A stretch of DNA of 64,000 nucleotides from Calliopsis andreniformis. Lineage: Eukaryota; Arthropoda; Insecta; Hymenoptera; Andrenidae. The stretch is from positions 5,766,001 through 5,830,000 of the forward strand of contig NW_027480423.1 of the NCBI RefSeq assembly GCF_051401765.1, in the 5' to 3' direction. Shown one piece after another: positions 1-13,666 of the stretch (position 1 is the first letter of the stretch; each line of letters starts with the position of its first letter). Position numbers and translations under genes: made by a program. A model generated the notes under the pieces. The model was not told where the DNA came from. It made no database searches and saw only the letters and a list, made by a program, of their open reading frames with translations.

Positions 1-47
1 GAAAGTTATGGTCATTTCTACGTTCCGGGCAACCTAGGCTTCACTCT

Positions 48-102
48 ATGGCGTTCTTCCACTACATCGAATAGCAACGGCCTCAGAAGACAACGCCAGA
101 AG
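48..102 (+). other. Representative potential stem-loop in the monomer (GGGCGTTG / CAACGCCC)
   Basis: In the consensus, GGCGTTG at positions 20-26 and CAACGCC at 61-67 are exact reverse complements separated by 34 nt. In the many monomers with CAACGCCCGAAG the match grows to 8 bp (GGGCGTTG/CAACGCCC). In this first monomer the arms are reduced to GGCGTT and AACGCC. The inverted repeat is seen directly; cruciform or hairpin formation is inference. Confidence 0.6.
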
Positions 103-533
103 CATAAAATACAATAAAAATACAACAGCCTTTCCGTCCTATAACAGGAATAATTGCAACCCGTGTGAAAGTGATGGTCATTTGTACGTTCCAGGCAACC
201 TAGGCTTCACTCTAGGGCGTTGTTCCACCAGATCGAATTGTTAGGGCCTAAGAACTCAACGCCAGAAGCATAAAATACAATATAAGTTCAACAGTTTTGC
301 CATCGTATAAAATGAATAATTGCAAACATTGCGAAGGTAATGGTCATTCCACGTTCCGGCCAACCTAGGCGTCACACTAGTGCGTTGCTCCACCACATCT
401 AATAGCTACGGCCTTAGACGTCAACGCCAGAAGCATAAAACACAATAAAAATACAACAGTTTTTCCATCGTATAAAACGAATAATTGCCACCAGTATGAA
501 ACTTATGGTCCTTTCTACTTTCCGAGCAACCTA

Positions 534-560
534 GGCTTCAACCCTAGGGCGTTGCTCCAA
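534..560 (+). other. Representative CCTAGG palindrome pair
   Basis: Most monomers contain CCTAGG, a perfect palindrome, at positions 3-8. In the common variant the next segment is CTTCACCCTAGGGCG, which supplies a second CCTAGG about 6 nt later. Two self-complementary hexamers could form a 6-bp stem with a 6-nt loop. The copy near 530-555 has one extra base (CTTCAACCCTAGGG). This may be a protein-binding site; no binding protein is known to me. Confidence 0.5.
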
Positions 561-3500
561 CAGATTGAATAGTTAGGGCCTTAGAAGTCAACGCCCGAAG
601 CATAAAATGCAATAAATATACAACAGTGTTTCCATCATATAACAGGAATAATTGCAACCAGTTTGAAAGTGATGGCCAATTCTACGTTCCGGGCAACCTA
701 GGCTTCACTCTATTGCGTTGCTCCACCAGATCGAATAGTTAGTGCCTTAGATGTCAACGCCAGAAGCATAAAATACAATATAAATACAACAGTTTTTCCA
801 TCGTATAAAACGAATAATTGCAACCAGTATGAAACTTATGGTCATTTCTACTTTCCGAGCAACCTAGGCTTCACCCGAGGGCGTTGCTCCACCAGATCGA
901 ATAGTTAGTGCCTTAGAAGTCAACACCAGAAGCATAAAATACAATAAAAATACAACAGTTTTTCCATCGTATAAAACGAATAATTGCAACCAGTATGAAA
1001 CTTATGGTCATTTCTACTTTCCGAGCAACCTAGGCTTCAACCCTAGGGCGTTGATCCAACAGATTGAATAGTTAGGTCCTTAGAAGTCAACGCCCGAAGC
1101 ATAAAATACAATATAAATACAACAGTTTTTCCATCGTATAAAACGAATAATTGCAACCAGTATGAAAGTTATGGTAATTTCTACTTTCCGGGCAACCTAG
1201 GCTTCACCCTAGGGCGTTGCTCCAACAGATCGAATAGTTATGGCTTTAGAAGTCAACGGCCGAAGCATAAAATACAAAATAAATAGAACTGTTTTTCCAT
1301 CGTATAAAACGAATAATTGCAACCAGTATGAGACTTATGGTCATTTCTACGTTCCGGGCAACCTAGGCTTCACCATAGTGCGTTGTTCCACCAGATGGAA
1401 GAGTTAGGGCATAAGAAGTCAACGCCAGAAGCATAAAATACGATTTAACTAATACAGTTTTTCCATCGTATGAAACGAGTAATTGCAAACATTGCGAAAG
1501 TAATGGTCATTTCTACGTTCCGGGCTACCAAGCCGTCACTCTAGTGCGTTGCTCCACCACATCTAATAGCTACGGCCTTAGACGTCAACGACAGAAACAT
1601 TAAATACAATAAAGATGCAACAGCTTTTCCATCGTATAAAACGAATAATTGCAACCAGTGTGAAAGTTATTGTCATTTCTACTTTCCGGGAAACCTAGGC
1701 TTCACTCTAGGGCGTTGCTCCACCAGATCGAATATTTAGTCCCTAAGAAGTCAACGCCAGAAGCATAAAATACAATATAACTACAACAGTTTTTACATCG
1801 TATAAAACGAATAATTGCTACCAGTATGGAAGTGATGGTCATTTCTACGTTCCGGGCAACCTAGGCCTCACTCTATGACGTTGTTCCACCAGATCGAATA
1901 GTTAGTGCCTTATATGTCAACGCCAGAAGCATAAAATACAATATAAATACAACAGTTTTTCCATCGTATAAAACGAATAATTGCAACCAGTATGAAAGTT
2001 AACGTCATTTCTACTTTCCGGGCAAGCCAGGCTTCACCCTAGGGCGTTGCTCCAACAGATTCAATAGTTAGGGCCTTAGAAGTCAACGTCGGAAGCATAA
2101 AGTGCAATAAAAATACAACAGTTTTTCCATCGTATAACAGGAATAAACTGCAAACAGTGTGAAAGTACTGGTCATTTCTACGTTCCGGGTAACCTAGGCT
2201 CCACTCTAGGGCGTTGTTCCACCAGATCGAACAGCTAGGGCCTAAGAAGGCAACGCCAGAAGCATAAAATACAATATAAATATAACAGTTTTTCGATCGT
2301 ATAGAACGAATAAAAGCACCCAGTGTGAAAGTTATTGTCATTTCTACATTCCGCGCAACCTAGGCTTCACCTTAGGGCGTTGCTCCAACAGATTGAATAG
2401 TTAGGACCTTAGAAGTCAATGCCCGAAGCATAAAATGCAATAAAAATACAACAGTTTTTCCATCATATAGCAGGAATAATTGCAACCAGCTTGAAAGTGA
2501 TGGTCATTTCTACGTTTCGGGCAACCTAGGCTTCACTCTAGGGCGTTGCTCCACCAGATCGAATAGTTAGGGCCTTAGAAGTCAATGCCCGAAGCATAAA
2601 ATGCAATAAAAATACAACAGTTTTTCCATCATATAGCAGGAATAATTGCAACCAGTGCGAAAGTAATGGTCATTTCTACGTTCCGCGCAACGTAGGCCTC
2701 ACTCTAGGGCGTTGTTCCACCAGATCGAACACTTAGGGCCTAAGAAGGCACCGCCAGAATCATAAAATACAGTATAAATATAACAGTTTTTCCATCGTAT
2801 AAAACGAATAATTGCTACCGGTGTGAAAGTTATTTCCATTTCTACGATCCGGGCAACCTAGGCTTCACCCGAGGTCGTTGTTCCACCAGATGGAACAGTT
2901 AGGGCATAAGAAGTCAACGCCAGAAGCATAAAATACGATATAAGTACAACAGTTTTTCCATCGTATAAAATGTATAATTGCAATCATTGCGAAAGTAATG
3001 GTCATTTCTACGTTTCGGGCAACATAGGCGTCACTCTAATGCGTTGCTCCACCACATCGAATAGCTACGGCCTTAGACGTCAACGACAGAAGCATAAAAT
3101 ACAATATAAATACAACAGTTTTGCCATCATATAAAACGAATAATTGCAACCAGTATGAAAGCTACGGTCATTTCTCCTTTAGGGGCAACCTAGGCTACAC
3201 ACTAGGGCGTTGCTCCTACAGATTGAATGGTTAGGGCCTTAGAAGTCAATGCCCGAAGCATAAAATGCAATAAAAATACAACAGTTTTTCCATCATATAA
3301 CAGGAATATTTGCAACCAGTTGGAAAGTGATGGTAATTGCTACGTTCATGGCAACTAAGGCTTCACTCTAGGGCGTTGCTCCACCAGATCGAATAGTTAG
3401 GGCCTAAGAAGTGAACGCCAGCAGCATAAAATACAATATAAATACAACAGTTCTTCCATCATATAAAACGAATAATTGCAACCAGTATGAAGGTTATGAT

Positions 3501-5254
3501 CATTTCTACGTTCCGGGCAACCCAGGCTTCACTCTATGGCGTTCTTCCACCACATCGAATAGCTACGGCCTCAGAAGTCAACGCCTGACGCATAAAACAC
3601 AATAAAAATACAACAGTCTTTCCTCCCTATAACAGGAATAATTGCAACCAGTTTGAAAGTGATGGTCATTTCTACGTTCCGGGCAACCTAGGCTTCACTT
3701 TAGGGCGTTGCTCCACCGGATCGAATAGTTAGTGCCTTAGAAGTCAACGCCAGAAGCATAAAATACAATATAAACACAACAGTTTTTCCATCGTTTAAAA
3801 CGAATAATTGCTACCAGTATGGAAGTGATGGTCATTTCTACTTTCCGGGAAACCTAGGCTTGACTCTAGGGCGTTGCTCCACCAGATCGAATAGTTAGTG
3901 CCTTAGAAGTCAACGACAGAAGCATTAAATACAATAAAGATGGAACTGCTTTTCCATCGTATAAAACGAATAATTGCAACCAGTGTGAAAGTTATTGTCA
4001 TTTCTACTTTCCGGGAAACCTAGGCTTGACTCTAGGGCGTTGCTCCAACAGATTGAATAGTTAGGGCCAAAGAAGTCAACGCCAGAAGCATCAGATACAA
4101 TATAAATATAACAGTTTTTCCATCGTATAGAACGAATAATAGCAACCAGTCTGAAAGTTATGGTCACTTCTACGTTCCGGGCAACCTAGGCTACACCCTA
4201 GGGCGTTGCTCCAACAGATTGAATAGTTAGGGCCTTAGAAGTCAATGCCCGAAGCATAAAATGCAATAAAAATACTACAGTTTTTCCATCATATAAACGG
4301 AATAATTGCAACCAGTTTGAAAGTGATGGTCATTTCTACGTTCCGGGCAACATCGGCTTCACTCTAGGGCGTTGCTCCACCAGATCGAATAGTTAGTGCC
4401 TTAGAAGTCAACGCCAGAAGCATAAAATACAATATAAATACAACAGTTTTTCCATCGTATAAAACGAATAATTGCAACCAGTATGAAAGTTAACGTCATT
4501 TCTACTTTCCGGGCAACACAGGCTTCACCCTAGGGCGTTGCTCCTACAGATTGAATAGTTAGGGCCTTAGAAGTCAATGCCCGAAACATAAAATGCAATA
4601 AAAATACAACAGCTTTTCCATCATATAACAGGAATATTTGCAACCAGTTCGAAAGTGATGGTAATTGCTACGTTCCGGGCAACTGAGGCTTCACTCTAGG
4701 GCGTTGCTCCACCAGATCGAATAGTTAGTGCCTTAGAACTCAACGCCAGAAGCATAAGATACAATATAAATACAACAGTTTTTCCATCGTATAAAAGGAT
4801 TAATTGCAACCAGTTTGAAAGTGATGGTCATTTCTACGTTCCGGGCAACCTAGGCTTCACTCTAGGGCGTTGCTCCGCCAGATCGAATAGTTAGTGCCTT
4901 AGAAGTCAACGCCAGAAGCATAAAATACAATATAAACACAACAGTTTTTCCATCGTATAAGACAAATAATTGCTACCAGTATGGAAGTGATGGTCATTTC
5001 TACGTTCCGGGCAACCTAGGCCTCACTCTAGGGCGTCGTTCCACCATATTGAATAGTTAGGGCCTAAGAAATCAACGCCAGAAACATAAAATACAATATA
5101 AATATAACAGTTTTTCCATCGTATAAAACGAATAATTTCAACCAGTGTGATTGTTATGGTCATTTCTACATTCCGAGCAACCTAGGCTTCACTCTAGGGC
5201 GTTGATCCACCAGATAGAATAGTTAGGGCATCAGAAGTCAACGCCAGAAGCATA

Positions 5255-6090
5255 AAATTCAATAAAGGTGCAACAGTTTTTCCATCGTATAGCAGGAATA
5301 ACTGCAAACAGTGTGAAAGTACTGGTCATTTCTACGTTCCGGGTAACCTAGGCTTCACTCTAGGGCGTTGTTCCATCAGAGCGAGTAGTTAGGGCCTAAG
5401 AAGGCAACGCCAGAAGCATAAAATACAATATAAATACAACAGTTTTTCCATCTTATAATACGAATAATTGCAACCAGTATGAAAGTTAACGTCATTTCTA
5501 CTTTCCGGGTAACCTAGGCTTCACCCTAGGGCGTTGCTCCAACAGATTGAATAGCTAGGGCCTTAGAAGTCAACGCCCGAAGCATAAAATACAATATAAA
5601 TACAACAGTTTTTCCATCATATAACAGGAATAATTGCAACCAGTTTGAAAGTGATGGTCATTTCTCCGTTCCGGGCAACCTTAGCTTCACTCTATTGCGT
5701 TGTTCCACCAGATCGAATAGTTAGGGGCTAAGAAGTCAACGCCAGAAGCATAAGATTCAATAAAGGTGCAACAGTTTTTCCATCGTATAGCAGGAATAAC
5801 TGCAAACAGTGTGAAAGTACTGGCCATTTCTATGTTCCGGGTAACCTAGGCTTCACTCTAGGGCGTTGTTCCATCAGAGCGAGTAGTTAGGGCCTAAGAA
5901 GGCAACGCCAGAAGCATAAAATACAATATAAATACAACAGTTTTTCCATCTTATAATACGAATAATTGCAACCAGTATGAAAGTTAACGTCATTTCTACT
6001 TTCCGGGTAACCTAGGCTTCACCCTAGGGCGTTGCTCCAACTGATTGGATAGCTAGGGCCTTAGAAGTCAACGCCCGAAGCATAAAATAC
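5255..6090 (+). repeat. 3-monomer (498-bp) tandem duplication inside copy A
   Basis: 'AATAAAGGTGCAACAG' starts at 5261 and again at 5759, 498 bp later, which is exactly 3 monomers. Downstream, the 'ATAGCAGGAATAACTGC' and 'CATCAGAGCGAGTAG' variants follow in both copies. The second copy differs at an 'AACTGATTGGATAG' variant near 6038, which makes the copies distinguishable and helps trace block C. Confidence 0.85.
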
Positions 6091-6625
6091 AATATAAATA
6101 CAACAGTTTTTCCAACGTATAAAACGAATAATTGCAACCAGTATTAAAGTTATGGTCATTTCTACGTTCCGGGCAACCTAGGCTTCACTCTATGGCGTTC
6201 TTCCACTACATCGAATAGCAACGGCCTCAGAAGTCAACGCCTGAAGCATAAAATACAATAAAAATACAACAGTCTTTCCATCTTATAAAACGAATAATTG
6301 CTACCGGTGTGAAAGTTATGGTCATTTCTACGTTCCGGGCAACCTAGGCGTCACTCTAGTGCGTTGCTCCTCCACATCTAATAGCTACGGTCTTAGACGT
6401 CAACGACAGAAGCATAAAATTCAATAAAGATGCAACAGCTTTTCCTACGTATAAGACGAATAATTGCAACCAGTGTGAAAGTTATTGTCATTTCTACTTT
6501 CCGGGCAACCTAGGCTGCACCCTAGGGCGTTGCTCCAACAGATTGAATAGTTAGGACCTTAGAAGTCAATGCCCGAAGCATAAAATGCAATAAAAATACA
6601 ACAGTTTTTCCATTGTATAGCATGA

Positions 6626-6720
6626 CTAATTGCAACCAGTGCGAAAGTAAAGATCATTTCGACGTTTCGGGCATCCTAGACTTAACTCTGAGGCGTTGCT
6701 CCACCAGGTCGAAGAGTTAG
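6626..6720 (+). repeat. Divergent monomer subtype lacking the CCTAGG palindrome (representative copy)
   Basis: Here the anchor reads CATCCTAGACTTAACTCTGA instead of AACCTAGGCTTCACTCTAGG, and the preceding segment is 'GATCATTTCGACGTTTCGGG'. I find this subtype at about 6650, 13297, 18276, 22430, 32059, 33717, 35543, 38196, 39692, 51148 and 63028, so at least eleven copies, scattered singly. Several share the nearby variant AGGCATTG. The spacing to neighbours stays about 166 bp. It is an old subtype dispersed by long-range duplication rather than local noise. Confidence 0.9.
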
Positions 6721-7099
6721 GGTCTAAGAAGTCAACATCGGAAGCATAAAATACAATATAAACGCAACAGCTTTTCCAACGTAGAAAACGAATAATTGCA
6801 ACCTGTGTGAAGGTTATGGTCATATCTACGTTCCGGGTACCTTGGCTTCACTGTAGGGTGTTGTTCCACCAGATCGAATAGGTAGGGCCATAGAAGTCTA
6901 CGCCCGAAGCATAAAATACAATAAATATACGAGAGTTTTTCCATCCTATATCAGGAATAATAGCAACCAGTGTGAAAGTGATGGACATTTCTACGTGCCG
7001 GGCAACGTAGGCTTCACTCCAGGGCGTTGTTCCTCCAGATCGAACACTTAGGGCCTAAGAAGGCACCGCCAGAAGCATAAAGTACATTATAAATATAAC

Positions 7100-9426
7100 A
7101 GTTTTTCCATCGTATAAAACGAATAATAGCAATCAGTGTGAAAGTTATGGTTATTTCTAAGTTCCGGGCAACCTAGACTTCACCCTAGGGCGTTGGTCCA
7201 ACAGATTGAATAGTTAGGGCCTTAGAAGTCAACGCCCGAAGCATCAAATGCAATAAAAATGCAACAGTTTTTCCATCGTATAAAAGGATTAATTGCAACC
7301 AGTTTGAAAGTGGTGGTCATTTCTACGTTCCGGGCAACCTAGGCTTCACTCTGGGGCGTTGTTCCACCAGATCGAATAGTTAGGGCCTAAGAAGTGAACG
7401 CCAGAAGCATAAAATACAATATAAATACAACAGTTTTTCCATCATATAAAACGAGTAATTGCAACCAGTATGAAAGTTGTGGTCATTTCTACTTTCCGGG
7501 CCACCTCGGCTTCACTCTAGGGCGTTGCTCCACCAGATCGAATAGTTACGGCCTTAGAAGTCAACGCCAGAAGCATAAAATACAATAAAGATGCAACTGT
7601 TTTTCCATCGTATAACAGGAATAATTGAAACAAGCGTGAAGGTAATGGTCATTTCTACGTTCCGGGCAACCTAGGCTTCACCCTACGGCGTTGTTCCACC
7701 AGATCGAATAGTTAGGGCCTAAGAAGTGAATGCCAGATGCATAAAATACAATATAAATACAACAGTTTTTTCATCGTATAAAACGAATAATTGCAACCAG
7801 TGTGAAAGTTATGGTCATTTCTACGTTCCGGGCTACCTAGGCTTCACCCTAGGGCGTAGCTCCCACAGATTGAATAGTTAGATCCTTAGAAGTCGACGCC
7901 AGAAGCATAAAATACAATAAAGATGCAACTGTTTTTCCATCGTATAACAGGAATAATTGCAACAAGCGTGAAGGTAATGGTCATTTCTACGTTCCGGGCA
8001 ACCTAGGCTTCACCCTGCGGCGTTGTTCCGCCAGATTGAATAGTTAGGGCCTAAGAAGTGAACGCCAGAAGCATAAAATACAATATAAATACAACAGTTT
8101 TTTCATCGTATAAAACGAGTAATTGCAACCAGTATGAAAGTTATGGTCATTTCTACTTTCCGGGCAACCTAGGCTTCACCCTAGGGCGTAGCTCCCACAG
8201 ATTGAATAGTTAGGGCCTTAGAACTCAATGCCCGAAGCATAAAATGCAATAAAAATACAACAGTCTTTCCATCCTATAACAGGAATAATTGCAACCCGTG
8301 TGAAAGTTATGGTCATTTCTACGTTCCGCGCAACCAGGGCTTTACTCTAGGGCGTTGTTCCACCAGATTGGAATAGTTAGGGCCTAAGAAGTTTACGCCA
8401 GAAGCATAAAATACTATATAAATACAACAGCTTTTCCATCGTATAAAACAAATAATTGCAACCAGTGTAAAAGTTATGGTCATTTCTACGTTGCGGGCAA
8501 CCTAGGCTTCACCCTAGGCCGTTGTTCCACCAGATCGAATAGTTAGGTCCTAAGAAGTGAACGCCAGAAGCATAAAATGCAATAAAAATACAACAGTTTT
8601 TTCATCGTATAAAACGAGTAATTGCAACCAGTATGAAAGTTATGGTTATTTCTACTTTCCGGGCAACCTAGGCTTCACCGTAGGGCGTAGCTCCCACAGA
8701 TTGAATAGTTAGGGCCTTAGAACTCAATGCCCGAAGCATAAAATGCAATAAAAATACAACAGTCTAACCATCCTATAACAGGAATAATTGCGACCCGTGT
8801 GAAAGTGATGGCCATTTCTACGTTCCAGGCAACCTAGGCTTCACTCTAGGGCGTTGTTCCACAAGATCGAATAGTTAGGGCCTAAGTAGTCAACGCCAGA
8901 AGCATAAAATACAATATAAATAGAACAGTTTTTCCATTGTATGAAACGAATAATTGCTACCAGTGTGAAAGTTATGGTCATTTCTACGTTCCGCGCAACC
9001 TGGGCTTTACTCTGGGGCGTTGTTCCACCAGATTGGAATAGTTAGGGCCTAAGAAGTTTACGCCAGAAGCATAAAATGCTATATAAATACAACAGTTTTT
9101 CCATCGTATAGCAGGAATAATTTGCAACCAGTGTGATAGTAGTGGTCATTTCTACGTTCCGGGCAACCCAGGTTTCACTCCAGGGCGTTGCTCCACCAGA
9201 TCGAATAGTTACGGCCTAAGAAGTCAACGCCAGAAGCATAAAATACGATGAAGATGCAACAGTTTTTCCATCGTATAAAATGAATGATTGCAGACATTGT
9301 GAAAGTAATGGTCATTTCTACGTTCCTGGCCACCTACGCGTCACTCTAGGGCGTTGCTGCTCCACATCTGATAGCTACGGCCTTAGAAGTTAACGCCGGA
9401 AGTATAAGATACAATATAAATACAAC
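7100..9426 (+). repeat. 14-monomer (2,327-bp) tandem unit, first copy
   Basis: This segment repeats immediately downstream at an offset of 2,327 bp (7101 to 9428). The length is 14 x 166 + 3. The 3 extra bases are 1-bp insertions at 'CAGATTGGAATAG' near 8364 and near 9031 and at 'AATAATTTGCAACC' near 9118. I saw no difference between the two adjacent copies when reading them side by side. Confidence 0.93.
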
Positions 9427-11753
9427 AGTTTTTCCATCGTATAAAACGAATAATAGCAATCAGTGTGAAAGTTATGGTTATTTCTAAGTTCCGGGCAACC
9501 TAGACTTCACCCTAGGGCGTTGGTCCAACAGATTGAATAGTTAGGGCCTTAGAAGTCAACGCCCGAAGCATCAAATGCAATAAAAATGCAACAGTTTTTC
9601 CATCGTATAAAAGGATTAATTGCAACCAGTTTGAAAGTGGTGGTCATTTCTACGTTCCGGGCAACCTAGGCTTCACTCTGGGGCGTTGTTCCACCAGATC
9701 GAATAGTTAGGGCCTAAGAAGTGAACGCCAGAAGCATAAAATACAATATAAATACAACAGTTTTTCCATCATATAAAACGAGTAATTGCAACCAGTATGA
9801 AAGTTGTGGTCATTTCTACTTTCCGGGCCACCTCGGCTTCACTCTAGGGCGTTGCTCCACCAGATCGAATAGTTACGGCCTTAGAAGTCAACGCCAGAAG
9901 CATAAAATACAATAAAGATGCAACTGTTTTTCCATCGTATAACAGGAATAATTGAAACAAGCGTGAAGGTAATGGTCATTTCTACGTTCCGGGCAACCTA
10001 GGCTTCACCCTACGGCGTTGTTCCACCAGATCGAATAGTTAGGGCCTAAGAAGTGAATGCCAGATGCATAAAATACAATATAAATACAACAGTTTTTTCA
10101 TCGTATAAAACGAATAATTGCAACCAGTGTGAAAGTTATGGTCATTTCTACGTTCCGGGCTACCTAGGCTTCACCCTAGGGCGTAGCTCCCACAGATTGA
10201 ATAGTTAGATCCTTAGAAGTCGACGCCAGAAGCATAAAATACAATAAAGATGCAACTGTTTTTCCATCGTATAACAGGAATAATTGCAACAAGCGTGAAG
10301 GTAATGGTCATTTCTACGTTCCGGGCAACCTAGGCTTCACCCTGCGGCGTTGTTCCGCCAGATTGAATAGTTAGGGCCTAAGAAGTGAACGCCAGAAGCA
10401 TAAAATACAATATAAATACAACAGTTTTTTCATCGTATAAAACGAGTAATTGCAACCAGTATGAAAGTTATGGTCATTTCTACTTTCCGGGCAACCTAGG
10501 CTTCACCCTAGGGCGTAGCTCCCACAGATTGAATAGTTAGGGCCTTAGAACTCAATGCCCGAAGCATAAAATGCAATAAAAATACAACAGTCTTTCCATC
10601 CTATAACAGGAATAATTGCAACCCGTGTGAAAGTTATGGTCATTTCTACGTTCCGCGCAACCAGGGCTTTACTCTAGGGCGTTGTTCCACCAGATTGGAA
10701 TAGTTAGGGCCTAAGAAGTTTACGCCAGAAGCATAAAATACTATATAAATACAACAGCTTTTCCATCGTATAAAACAAATAATTGCAACCAGTGTAAAAG
10801 TTATGGTCATTTCTACGTTGCGGGCAACCTAGGCTTCACCCTAGGCCGTTGTTCCACCAGATCGAATAGTTAGGTCCTAAGAAGTGAACGCCAGAAGCAT
10901 AAAATGCAATAAAAATACAACAGTTTTTTCATCGTATAAAACGAGTAATTGCAACCAGTATGAAAGTTATGGTTATTTCTACTTTCCGGGCAACCTAGGC
11001 TTCACCGTAGGGCGTAGCTCCCACAGATTGAATAGTTAGGGCCTTAGAACTCAATGCCCGAAGCATAAAATGCAATAAAAATACAACAGTCTAACCATCC
11101 TATAACAGGAATAATTGCGACCCGTGTGAAAGTGATGGCCATTTCTACGTTCCAGGCAACCTAGGCTTCACTCTAGGGCGTTGTTCCACAAGATCGAATA
11201 GTTAGGGCCTAAGTAGTCAACGCCAGAAGCATAAAATACAATATAAATAGAACAGTTTTTCCATTGTATGAAACGAATAATTGCTACCAGTGTGAAAGTT
11301 ATGGTCATTTCTACGTTCCGCGCAACCTGGGCTTTACTCTGGGGCGTTGTTCCACCAGATTGGAATAGTTAGGGCCTAAGAAGTTTACGCCAGAAGCATA
11401 AAATGCTATATAAATACAACAGTTTTTCCATCGTATAGCAGGAATAATTTGCAACCAGTGTGATAGTAGTGGTCATTTCTACGTTCCGGGCAACCCAGGT
11501 TTCACTCCAGGGCGTTGCTCCACCAGATCGAATAGTTACGGCCTAAGAAGTCAACGCCAGAAGCATAAAATACGATGAAGATGCAACAGTTTTTCCATCG
11601 TATAAAATGAATGATTGCAGACATTGTGAAAGTAATGGTCATTTCTACGTTCCTGGCCACCTACGCGTCACTCTAGGGCGTTGCTGCTCCACATCTGATA
11701 GCTACGGCCTTAGAAGTTAACGCCGGAAGTATAAGATACAATATAAATACAAC
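9427..11753 (+). repeat. 14-monomer (2,327-bp) tandem unit, second copy
   Basis: Second copy of the unit at 7100-9426. It ends at 11753, where the sequence changes from the 'AACAGTTTTTCC' variant (first-copy junction) to 'AACAGCTTTGCC'. Copy B (18726-21052) carries only one such unit, so either this copy arose after A and B separated or B lost one. Confidence 0.93.
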
Positions 11754-13666
11754 AGCTTTGCCATCGTATAAAATGAATAGTTGCAAACAGTGTGAAGGTA
11801 ATGGTCATTTCTACTTTCCGGGCAACCTAGGCGTCATCCTAGGGCGTTCCTGCACCACATCTAATAGCTACGGCCTTAGAAGTCAACGCCAGAAGCATAA
11901 AATACAATATAAATACAACGGCTTTCCCATCGTATAAAACGAATAATTGCAACCTGTGTGATGGTTATGGACATATCTACGTTCCGGGCAACCTAGGCTT
12001 CACCGTAGGGCGTTGCTCCACCAAATCGGATAGTTAGGGCCTTAGAATTCAACGCCAGAAGGATAAAATACAATATAAGTACAACAGTTTTTCCATTGTA
12101 TAAAATGAATAATTGCAGACATTGTGAAAGTAATGGTCATTTCTACGTTCCGGTCAACCTGGGCGTCACTCTAGGGCGTTGCTCCACCACATCTAACAGC
12201 TACGGCCTTAGAAGTCAACGCCAGAGGCATAAAATACGATATAAATACAACAGCTTTTCCATCGTATAAAACGAATAATTGCAACCAGTGTGAAAGTAAT
12301 GGTCATTTCTACGTTCCGGGCAACCTAGGTTTCACTCCAGGGCGTTGCTCCACCAGTTCGCATAGTTAGATCATAAGAAGTCAACGCCAGAAGCATAAAA
12401 TACGATATAAATACAACAGCTTTTCCATCGTATAAAACGAATAATTGCAACCAGTGTCAAAGTAATGGTCATTTCTACGTTCCGAGCAAGCTAGGAGTCA
12501 CTCTAGGTCGTTGCTCCACCAGATCGAATAGCTAGGGACTTAGAATTCATCGCTAAAAGCATAAAATACAATTAAAATACAACAGCTTTTCCATTGTTTT
12601 ACAGGAATAACTGCAACCAGTGTGAATGTACTGGTCATTTCTACGTTCCGGATAACCTAGGCTTCACTCTAGGGCGTTGTTCCACCAGATCGAACAGTTA
12701 GGGCCTAAGAAGTCAACGGCAGAAGCATAAAATACAATATAAATACAACAGCTTTGGCATCGTACAAAATGAATAATACCAAACAGTGTGAAAGTAATTG
12801 TCATTTCTACGTTCCGGGCAACCTAGGCTTCACTCTAGGTCGTTGCTCCGCCAGATCAAATAGCTAGCGACTTAGAATTAAACGCCAGAAGCATAGAATA
12901 CAATAAAAATACAACAGTTTTTCCATCGTATAACAGGAATAATTGCAACCAGTGTGAATGTAATGGTCATTTCTACGTTCCGGGAAACCTAGGTTTCACT
13001 CTAGGGCGTTGCTCCACCAGGACGAATAGTTAGGGCCTAAGAAGTCAACGCCAGAAGCATAAAATACGATATAAATACAACAGCTTTTACATCGTATAAA
13101 ACGAATAATTGCAACCAGTGTGAGAGTTCTGGTCATTTCGACGTTCCGGGCAGCCTAGGCTTCACTCCAGGGTGTTGCTCCACCAGATCGAATAGTTAGG
13201 GCCTTAGAAGTCAACGCCAGGAGCATAAGATACAATAAAAATACAACAGTCTTTTCATCGTATTACACGAATAATTGCAATAAGCGTGAAAGTAATGATC
13301 ATTTCGGCGTTTCGGGCACCCTAGACTTAACACTGAGGCATTGCTCCTCCAGATCGAATAGCTGGGGCCTAAGAAGTCAAGGCCAGAAGCATAAAATACA
13401 ATATAAATACAACAGCTTTGGCATCGAATAAATTAATAATTGCAAACAGTGTGAAAGATATGGTCATTTCTACGTTCTGGCCAACCTAGGCTTCATTCTA
13501 GGGCGTTGGTCCACCAGATCAAACAGTTAGGGCCTTAGAAGTCAACGCCCGAAACATAAAATACAAAATAAATCGAACAGGTTTTCCATTGTATAAAACG
13601 AGTAATTGCTACCAGTGTGAAAGTTATGGTCATTTCTACGTTCCGGGCAACCTAGGCTTCACCCTA

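Larger units (their letters stand above)
1..2040 (+). repeat. Satellite block 1, mixed monomers upstream of copy A
   Basis: About 12 monomers, cut by the window start. Several carry the 'CTTATGG...ACTTTCCGAGC' variant (around 501-530, 835-865 and 1000-1030) and a 'GATGGCCAATTCTACG' variant near 671. Both variants become dominant again at 40424-48080. No internal unit repeats cleanly here. No gene is present. Confidence 0.85.
2041..13666 (+). repeat. Copy A of the 11,626-bp (70-monomer) higher-order unit
   Basis: Sequence from about 2041-2090 onward recurs 11,625-11,626 bp downstream with very few differences. For example, 'GGAAGCATAAAGTGC' at 2091 recurs at 13716. The length is 70 x 166 + 6, and the extra 6 bp are explained by three 1-bp insertions in each of two internal 14-monomer copies. 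The exact start is uncertain within about 2030-2090, because flanking monomers resemble each other. There is no coding content: a 100-codon minus-strand frame at 2039-2341 recurs at 13664-13966 only because the DNA is duplicated. Confidence 0.9.

Noticed and set aside
2039..2341. 100-codon minus-strand frame, recurring at 13664-13966, and other 60-81-codon frames on both strands
   Set aside because: Each spans one to two monomers and recurs only where the satellite itself is duplicated. The 166-bp unit shifts the frame at every repeat, so stops follow quickly. The translations are low-complexity readings of the same repeat, with no domain or codon-level conservation visible.
4640..4665. Possible tRNA-like B box (CAGTTCGAAAGTG)
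   Set aside because: Only a partial match produced by one substitution of CAGTGTGAAAGT; no A box or cloverleaf around it, so no tRNA or SINE is supported.
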